Assembly (NCBI GenBank): GCA_013287205.1
Contig: JABDEE010000005.1
Location: 1-48,624, forward strand
Length of the DNA stretch: 48,624 nucleotides
Direction of reading: 5' to 3'
DNA from: Alphaproteobacteria bacterium
Lineage (GTDB): Bacteria > Pseudomonadota > Alphaproteobacteria > UBA9655
Of the stretch, positions 42,310-48,624 are shown in pieces (the first letter of the stretch is position 1; every line of letters starts with the position of its first letter). Made by a program: the position numbers and the translations under genes. Under the pieces are notes generated by a model. That model was not told the DNA's origin and did no database searches. It saw nothing but the letters and a program-made list of their open reading frames with translations.

Positions 42310-43476
42310 GTGATACAAAGAGCAATGACGCTTATAACAAGCACACAAGATTTAATCTCGTTTTGCGAGAGGGCCTCTTCTTCCTCCTATATTACGGTTG
42401 ATACAGAATTCGTGCGTGAAACCACTTACTGGCCCCAATTGTGCCTTATTCAGGTCGGTTTGGCACACGAAGCTGTAGCAATTGATCCCCTCGCACCCGG
42501 GATAGACTTAACGTCTTTCTTTGCTCTTCTTCAAAACCCTGATGTTCTGAAAGTCGTCCATTCCGGTCGGCAAGATGTTGAAATTTTCTATCACCTGACG
42601 GGCGAGATTCCCAAACCTCTTTTTGATACGCAGATTGCCGCCATGGTGTGCGGATTTGGGGAAGCGGTTGCTTATGATGCCCTTGTCCAACGCTATGCGA
42701 AAGTGTCGATTGATAAGTCATCTCGGTATACCCACTGGGCCCAACGTCCTCTGACAGAAAAGCAACTTACCTATGCCTTAGGCGATGTAACCCACTTGCG
42801 GGTCATTTACGAGAAGCTCGTCAAGCGACTCCAAGAGGAAGATCGCACCCATTGGGTCGAAGATGAAGTTGAGATTCTGACAAATCCTGCGACCTATGCC
42901 GTTGATCCCTCAACCCTGTGGCAAAAAATAAAAGTGCGATCGGCAACACCCCGCCTCCTCGCGATTCTACGGGATCTTGCGGCATGGCGCGATTTGATGG
43001 CCAAGCAGCGCAATGTCCCCCGTGCGCGTGTCCTGCGGGATGAGGCCCTTCTTGATCTTGCGGCATCTGCACCCCGCTCTCTTGCGGATCTAGAGCGTAT
43101 GCGAGGCGTGCCCCCCTCTCTTGCGAAAGGAAAAGAAGGAACGGTGATTCTTGGACTCATCGAGAAAGCGCTCGCCCTTCCTGTCGATCAGTGTCCTCCT
43201 GTGAAGCAGAATCATGAGTCCCCACCGGGTACATCGGCGCTTATCGAAATGCTCCGTCTCCTCCTGAAATTACAATCTGATAAATATCAGGTTGCCCAAA
43301 AGCTCATCGCAACAAGTGCGGATATCGAAGAAATCGCCCGCTCTTCTGCGCCTCAGGTGCCGGCACTGAGCGGATGGCGGAATGACATATTTGGAAAGAC
43401 AGCGATGGCGCTCAAACAAGGAAAAGTGGGATTTGGGTTGCAGGATAATAAGATTACCCTGATTCCGCTGCCTTAA
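42310..43476 (+). CDS. rnd: Ribonuclease D
   Basis: YITVDTEFVRETTYWPQLCLIQV, KVVHSGRQDVEIFYHL, HRDC-like C-terminal region. Confidence 0.93.
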   Translation: MIQRAMTLITSTQDLISFCERASSSSYITVDTEFVRETTYWPQLCLIQVGLAHEAVAIDPLAPGIDLTSFFALLQNPDVLKVVHSGRQDVEIFYHLTGEIPKPLFDTQIAAMVCGFGEAVAYDALVQRYAKVSIDKSSRYTHWAQRPLTEKQLTYALGDVTHLRVIYEKLVKRLQEEDRTHWVEDEVEILTNPATYAVDPSTLWQKIKVRSATPRLLAILRDLAAWRDLMAKQRNVPRARVLRDEALLDLAASAPRSLADLERMRGVPPSLAKGKEGTVILGLIEKALALPVDQCPPVKQNHESPPGTSALIEMLRLLLKLQSDKYQVAQKLIATSADIEEIARSSAPQVPALSGWRNDIFGKTAMALKQGKVGFGLQDNKITLIPLP

Positions 43477-45557
43477 TCTTTAGGGGGCAGCGCTAAGGTT
43501 GGGACCTCGCCGTGTGCCGTTCCCCCTCTTCCTGAAAGGCTGGGGAAGGTCATAAAATAGTCATGCACGCTGAAATCCTGCTGGGATAAAGGGCTTTTCA
43601 GATAGGTCCCATCTTCTTGAAGCACCCAACTCTGGGCTTTGTCCTTCAAATACGCCACCATGATTTGGTTTAATATCTGTTCTTTGACCGTCTGGTTTTC
43701 AATGGGGATGAGGGTCTCAATGCGCCAGTCTAGATTACGGGGCATCCAATCTGCTGAAGAAATATAGACTTTTGCCTGAGAAGAAGGAAGAAGATGGCCA
43801 TTCCCAAAACAAAAAACTCGGGAATGTTCTAAGAATCGTCCAATAATGCTTTTGACCCGTATATTTTCTGAAAGTCCCTTAACGCCTGGGCGCAAACAGC
43901 AAATGCCGCGCACGATAAGGTCAATGGAGACGCCACTTGCCGATGCTTGGTAGAGAAGATCAATAATTCTTTGATCCACGAGCGAATTCATTTTTGCCCA
44001 AATAGAGGCGGGCTTCCCCTTTTTCGCATTTTGAATTTCATTTTTAATCAATTCCTCGAGTTTGTTTCTGAGCGTAAGAGGGGAATAGGCGAGTTGTAAT
44101 AGTTTTTTGGGAGGCGCATATCCGGTGATGTAGTTGAAGATTTTTGAGGCTTCTTCACCTATTTGTTCATCGGTTGTGAAAAGGGAAAGATCATCGTAAA
44201 TTTGCGCGGTAATGGGATGGTAGTTGCCTGTCCCAAGGTGGGTATAAATCTGCAAGGTATTGTCTTCACGTTTCGTAATAAGCGAAATTTTTCCATGGGT
44301 TTTGTACCCGACAATGCCATAAAGGATCATGACGCCTGCCCGCTGCAGATTTTTGGCCCAGGTTAAGTTGGCTTGTTCATCAAAGCGTGCCGTAATTTCG
44401 ACAACGACCGTGACACTTTTCCCATTTTCAGCAGCTTCAATGAGAGCCGCCACAATGGGGGAGTTATTAGAGGTTCGGTAGAGTGTTTGCTTGATAGAGA
44501 CCACATGCGGATTGCGCGCCGCCTGCTGCAAAAACTCAACAACAACTTCGAAGCTTTCGTAAGGGTGATGAACGAGAAGATCCTTCTGGGCAATGGCTGT
44601 AAAGATATTTCCCCCGCACTCTCGTATCCGTTCTGGATAGCGTTCATGATAGGGGGGATATCTGAGTTTAGGTGCATGAGCGCGTGCGAGTTGTTTCAAG
44701 GAATCGAGGCCCAGCATTCCGTTCACTTTGATCACATCCCCAGTGCCAATCGGCAAACTTTCCTCCACAAATTTACGCAAAGAGGGGGGCATGGCGTCCT
44801 CAATCATGAGTTGAGCGATTGATCCCCTTTTACGCTTTTTAAGGGCCACCTCAAAATAACGCACAAAATCTTCGGCTTCTTCATGGAACTCTATTTCACT
44901 ATCTCTTAAGATCCGAAAGCATCCTTTCGCCCCAATGCGAAATCCTGGAAAGAGCTCGCTGATATGCTTGATGATAACATCCTCAACTAACATAAACCGA
45001 CTGTCCTTATGAGGCAGTTGAACAAAGCGTTGAATTTGAGGGGGGATCGGGATCAAAGCACGCATTTTTTGATCATGTTTTCCCGTCAACTCCAAGGCAA
45101 TGGCCAATCCCATGTTGGGGATAAAGGGAAAAGGATGGGCAGGATCAATGGCAAGCGGCGTTAAGATAGGAAAAATATCTTGGAAAAAGTAGGTCTTCAG
45201 CCACTTGTGATCCAATTTGGATAAACTCTCAGGTTCCACAATGCAAAAATGCTGCTTTGCAAGCGCCGTTGATATTTTTTTAAACTGTTTTTGCTGTGCC
45301 TGAATCAACTGCAAGGATCGTTCGTAGATGGCTTGCAACAGCTCATCATTTTCCGTTGTTCCATCCTCTGCGTCTTGCTGGTTTTTCAGGCCTGCCACGC
45401 GCACCATATAAAATTCATCTAAGTTGCTGGCAGAAATCGCGATGAAATTAAGACGCTCTAAAAGGGGAATGTCTTCATTATAGGCATTCGCAAATACCCG
45501 CTCATTAAAGGCAAGCCAGGATAATTCCCTGTCAAAATAATGAAGGTTCTGTGGCAT
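43473..45557 (-). CDS. ppk: Polyphosphate kinase 1
   Basis: YFDRELSWLAFNERVFANA, SVTVVVEITARFDEQANLTWAKNLQRAGVMILYG, KSIIGRFLEHSRVFCF; likely start at 45557. Confidence 0.95.
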   Translation of the reverse strand: MPQNLHYFDRELSWLAFNERVFANAYNEDIPLLERLNFIAISASNLDEFYMVRVAGLKNQQDAEDGTTENDELLQAIYERSLQLIQAQQKQFKKISTALAKQHFCIVEPESLSKLDHKWLKTYFFQDIFPILTPLAIDPAHPFPFIPNMGLAIALELTGKHDQKMRALIPIPPQIQRFVQLPHKDSRFMLVEDVIIKHISELFPGFRIGAKGCFRILRDSEIEFHEEAEDFVRYFEVALKKRKRGSIAQLMIEDAMPPSLRKFVEESLPIGTGDVIKVNGMLGLDSLKQLARAHAPKLRYPPYHERYPERIRECGGNIFTAIAQKDLLVHHPYESFEVVVEFLQQAARNPHVVSIKQTLYRTSNNSPIVAALIEAAENGKSVTVVVEITARFDEQANLTWAKNLQRAGVMILYGIVGYKTHGKISLITKREDNTLQIYTHLGTGNYHPITAQIYDDLSLFTTDEQIGEEASKIFNYITGYAPPKKLLQLAYSPLTLRNKLEELIKNEIQNAKKGKPASIWAKMNSLVDQRIIDLLYQASASGVSIDLIVRGICCLRPGVKGLSENIRVKSIIGRFLEHSRVFCFGNGHLLPSSQAKVYISSADWMPRNLDWRIETLIPIENQTVKEQILNQIMVAYLKDKAQSWVLQEDGTYLKSPLSQQDFSVHDYFMTFPSLSGRGGTAHGEVPTLALPPKD

Positions 45558-45669
45558 GAGCGCTCTCAGAGGAAAAGGGATCTTATTCCTGTTCGACGAT
45601 ACGCTCAAAATATAAAAAAAAAGTTAAGGCGGGATGAGTCTCTCGACCTCTGTTATGCATCAACGATGT

Positions 45670-45857
45670 TGTCATCCCTGGCTAGAAGTGCTTACCCTCG
45701 ACTTTGGCGAGGGTTTTAGCACTTCTTGACCGGGGATCTTGTTTCAACACAATCACTGCTTTGAGAAGATCCTCGGTCAAGAAAGCCTAAAGCCCTCAAC
45801 GCCGCCCGGCTTACGCCGGACTTTGTTGAGGGTAAGGCTTTCTAGCCAAGGATGGCA
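45670..45857. repeat. Full two-hairpin palindromic element upstream of ppk
   Basis: tgtcatccctggctagaagtgct..agcacttcttgaccggggatc-ttgtttcaacacaatcactgctttgagaa-gatcctcggtcaagaaagcct..aggctttctagccaaggatggca. Confidence 0.85.
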
Positions 45858-45900
45858 AGTTCATGTACCCACAAATCACAAATGCTCTAATGCAAGCGGT

Positions 45901-46473
45901 CTACTGCAAATACGCGCTCAAGTAACGCTTCGCATTGAACTCGAGTTCTTTATCGAGATGGGTGAGGACAGTTTCCATCATATTCATCCAGACGATGCGC
46001 CGTTGACCTAGGGTGAGGTTGGCTGCCATGGATCGGGAGGTCTGAGAACGTGCATAGGCAAAGCCTTTTGAAACGCCTGCATCATCAAAGATCTCAATCT
46101 TAACAGACACTTTGGCCTCATACTGATCCCCTGGCTTTGATGCAAACCATCCTTTGGATTCACGGGGGCCTTGCGAGGACTCAACAACAGAGGCCTCTTC
46201 AATGGTAACAACCGCATGCCCTGTTTTTCCAACAGGGATCAAGCGATCTTGAGTCCACTGATGGATCATGGCCATAGGTGGCATGGGCAAGTCATTTTCT
46301 ACATGGGGGGGCTGAGAAGAAGACTGGTACTGCTTGACAACTTCAACACGGGCGATGTTAAGCCGGAGAGGTTGCTGTGCAAGGTAAGATAAGGTCTGGG
46401 GAGGAGGGAGGTCGGGAGAAGATCCGCAGGCGACAAGAAAGAAAACAAGAGCTGTTAAGGGAATAAGACGCAT
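45901..46473 (-). CDS. Putative lipoprotein
   Basis: Start at ATG 46473, MRLIPLTALVFFLVACGSS lipobox; the track ORF begins too far upstream. Confidence 0.8.
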   Translation of the reverse strand: MRLIPLTALVFFLVACGSSPDLPPPQTLSYLAQQPLRLNIARVEVVKQYQSSSQPPHVENDLPMPPMAMIHQWTQDRLIPVGKTGHAVVTIEEASVVESSQGPRESKGWFASKPGDQYEAKVSVKIEIFDDAGVSKGFAYARSQTSRSMAANLTLGQRRIVWMNMMETVLTHLDKELEFNAKRYLSAYLQ

Positions 46474-46531
46474 AGAGAAGACCTCCTCAAGAACACGATT
46501 GCCCTCATGATTGCAGACTTCGATAAGGGGT

Positions 46532-47320
46532 TCAAGCGGAATGTTGCGCCGTCTTTGAAAAATCCGCCCAAAAACGGTTGAAATCTTGGGCGCTAATATC
46601 CTCAGGCGCATACGCAAACGCTCCCTGATATTCGATCCCTTTGAAATGTATGTCAGGCGTGAGAACCCGGGCCACATCCTCATGATTCTTTTTGCGATCA
46701 TCAACAAGGAGGATCACTTTTGGATGATAATTTTGGGATTCCATGTGGGTGAGCCAGGTGAGCAGGACACTTCCCTTATTGACATGAGGGTGGCTCTCTC
46801 CATTGGAACACAAGATTCCTTTATGAAAAGTAGGATGGCCTTCTAAATGATGGGGGAGATCCGAAAAAACCACCGTGTCGAGAGAGAGGGGGAAAGACTC
46901 AGAGAAATCAAAGCCCATTTCCTGAAGATATTTTTGGCGTGTCACAATGTGAGCCTCACAAGACGGATCAATTTTCCCAGCAGGAGAGGCTGTAAAGCCA
47001 ATCACCTTAACGCCTCTCTTTTGAATCGAAACAAACGTCTCAAGGGTTGTATCCTCAACAGGTCTTCGGGGTCCCACCTGGGTGACGAGCAAAATGGTAT
47101 AGTCCCGCTGCGCAGGCGTTAATGTCTTCATATGGTCGAGGTAGATCTCAGCATGTTTCCGCATATTGGGGTAGTAGAGAGCCGGGTGCTCAGGTTGGAT
47201 AAGCGTCATATCGATGTCAAAAGCAACCAGGATATCTTCTGCTTTATATGTGGTGAGTAATAGATCAAGGTGATCGAGAACTTCCTGAATTTTTAAAGCA
47301 GCGGTTGGCATGAATAACAC
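46532..47320 (-). CDS. DUF2608-like / HAD-like protein
   Basis: ILVAFDIDMTLIQPEHPALYYPNM, VILLVDDRKKNHEDVARVL. Confidence 0.75.
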   Translation of the reverse strand: MLFMPTAALKIQEVLDHLDLLLTTYKAEDILVAFDIDMTLIQPEHPALYYPNMRKHAEIYLDHMKTLTPAQRDYTILLVTQVGPRRPVEDTTLETFVSIQKRGVKVIGFTASPAGKIDPSCEAHIVTRQKYLQEMGFDFSESFPLSLDTVVFSDLPHHLEGHPTFHKGILCSNGESHPHVNKGSVLLTWLTHMESQNYHPKVILLVDDRKKNHEDVARVLTPDIHFKGIEYQGAFAYAPEDISAQDFNRFWADFSKTAQHSA

Positions 47321-47323
47321 CTT

Positions 47324-47821
47324 TCAAAGACGTGTGGAGCACCAAATCGCAAATCGTGAGGCGGCTTTGATGGCGTGAGTCATGACAGGGTAGGACGAAC
47401 TGTGTTCCGCAGCAAGATCACGATGTTCCCGTTCTTCCCTCTGGCAGGTATAAATCAGCTCACTAAGATCAGGTTCGCTGTCACCAAGATGGGTCAGTTG
47501 GGATTCATAATGGTCATCAATAACCTCCTCAACAGCCACCGTACAGGCCATAGCCGCGCGCTCGCCCAAAAGACCGGTGGCGACCCCTAGCGCGTATCCG
47601 GCCACATGCCACAAAGGCTGGAGGAGGGTGGGGCGTACTTGGTTGTGCACAAGAAGCGTATTGAATTTTTCAAGATGCTCCAGTTCTTGTGCCTTCATGT
47701 GCTCCAGAAGGGGCGCAGAAGGTGTATTCTTGAGGACAGCCAACTGCCCCTCATAAATGCGCTTAGCCCCATATTCCCCTGCCTGGTTGACGCGTATCAT
47801 CGATGCAGGGGAAGGGTTCAC
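47324..47821 (-). CDS. coq7: Demethoxyubiquinone hydroxylase (COQ7 family)
   Basis: MIRVNQAGEYGAKRIYEGQLAVL, AVEEVIDDHYESQL, EEREHRDLA: diiron motifs. Confidence 0.93.
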   Translation of the reverse strand: MNPSPASMIRVNQAGEYGAKRIYEGQLAVLKNTPSAPLLEHMKAQELEHLEKFNTLLVHNQVRPTLLQPLWHVAGYALGVATGLLGERAAMACTVAVEEVIDDHYESQLTHLGDSEPDLSELIYTCQREEREHRDLAAEHSSSYPVMTHAIKAASRFAIWCSTRL

Positions 47822-48336
47822 TTGCAGGACGCCGATCTGTTAACACAGACCCACTTCCAACACAGAAGCATCAGCACAAAAGAGATGAGGGCATTGTAGG
47901 CCGCAAGGGAGAATCCAAAAAGGCTCCACGTCACTTGGTCACACCTGACAAAAGGGGTGTTGAGGAGCTGGTCTCTTAAGGCATCCACAGAATCAAAGGC
48001 ACTGAAATCTTGAGCTGCACAAAAAGCAGGAAGACTCACCCAATGCTGCTGAATGGCCACATGGTAAGCCGCCAGAAGCGTGCCGCCAAAGAACACAAAG
48101 CCTAAAAGCAAAAGGGTCCATCGACGTAAGGTGGGAGGAAAAATCAAGAACCCGAGAAGGGAAAGAGCGCCCCCCGCCATAAAGACGTCTTGTTCATAAA
48201 GGCACATCGGGCAGGGCTGGACGCCATAGACATGTTTCAACACATAAGCGGCGCCAAGAATTGCAGCACACGTAAGCGCAAGAAAACCGAGAAGATGACG
48301 AGATGAGAAAGATTTAAGAAAGGTGAAGCAGCACAT
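47818..48336 (-). CDS. dsbB: DsbB-family disulfide bond formation protein
   Basis: Four TM segments, GVQPCPMCLYEQD, second Cys pair CAAQDFSAFD...VRCDQ. Confidence 0.88.
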   Translation of the reverse strand: MCCFTFLKSFSSRHLLGFLALTCAAILGAAYVLKHVYGVQPCPMCLYEQDVFMAGGALSLLGFLIFPPTLRRWTLLLLGFVFFGGTLLAAYHVAIQQHWVSLPAFCAAQDFSAFDSVDALRDQLLNTPFVRCDQVTWSLFGFSLAAYNALISFVLMLLCWKWVCVNRSASCK

Positions 48337-48358
48337 ACGGATTCTCCTTAGTTTTACT

Positions 48359-48624
48359 TTAGCTTAACGCATATACAAGCCCGAATCCACCTAAAAGCGC
48401 ACCCACAGACGCAAGGGTGACAAAAAGGAGATTCTTTTCCATGTATTCCTTAAGAGGCGGCCCAAAATACCAGAATAAAAGAGCAAGAGAAAAAAAGCGA
48501 AATCCGCGGGCAATGAGAGACGCACAGGTAAAGGTGATAAAATCCATCCCCATGACGCCTGCCGAGATCGTGACAACTTTATAGGGGATGGGGGTGAGAC
48601 CTTTAAGGGCAATAATCCAAAAGC
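48359..48624 (-). CDS. YqaA/DedA-like membrane protein, 5' partial
   Basis: Frame open to the window edge: FWIIALKGLTPIPYKVVTISAGVMGMDFITFTCASLIARGFRFFSLALLFWYFG. Confidence 0.8.
   Translation of the reverse strand, partial: FWIIALKGLTPIPYKVVTISAGVMGMDFITFTCASLIARGFRFFSLALLFWYFGPPLKEYMEKNLLFVTLASVGALLGGFGLVYALS

Overview
48.6 kb of a chromosome that looks alphaproteobacterial. Gene content and repeat style suggest a Holosporales/Rickettsiales-like intracellular lineage (inference, no search run). Mostly housekeeping: partial ftsA, ftsZ, typA, the block murE-murF-mraY-murD-ftsW-murG-murC-murB, pheS-pheT-lepA, gyrA, ssb, mfd, sdhE-like, fumC, aspS, rnd, ppk1, coq7, dsbB, tRNA-Trp(CCA) and tRNA-Gly(TCC). 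No CRISPR array, transposase, phage module or recognisable defence system was seen. The unusual material lies between and inside these genes: (1) a family of intergenic palindromic elements with a conserved frame (TGTCATCC..GGGATGACA, GATCCCCGGTCAAG) and stems that differ between copies but stay self-complementary; (2) CAGGANN heptamer hairpins, two of them inverted around tRNA-Gly; (3) a palindromic repeat inside pheT that matches a repeat in the pheS leader, where the first codons of pheS are duplicated as a 22-codon minigene; (4) secreted small or ORFan proteins: an 8-Cys mini-protein, a 56-aa peptide missing from the ORF track, a three-module Trp-motif protein and a secreted TerB-like protein; (5) a dusB remnant; (6) a divergent GyrA QRDR.
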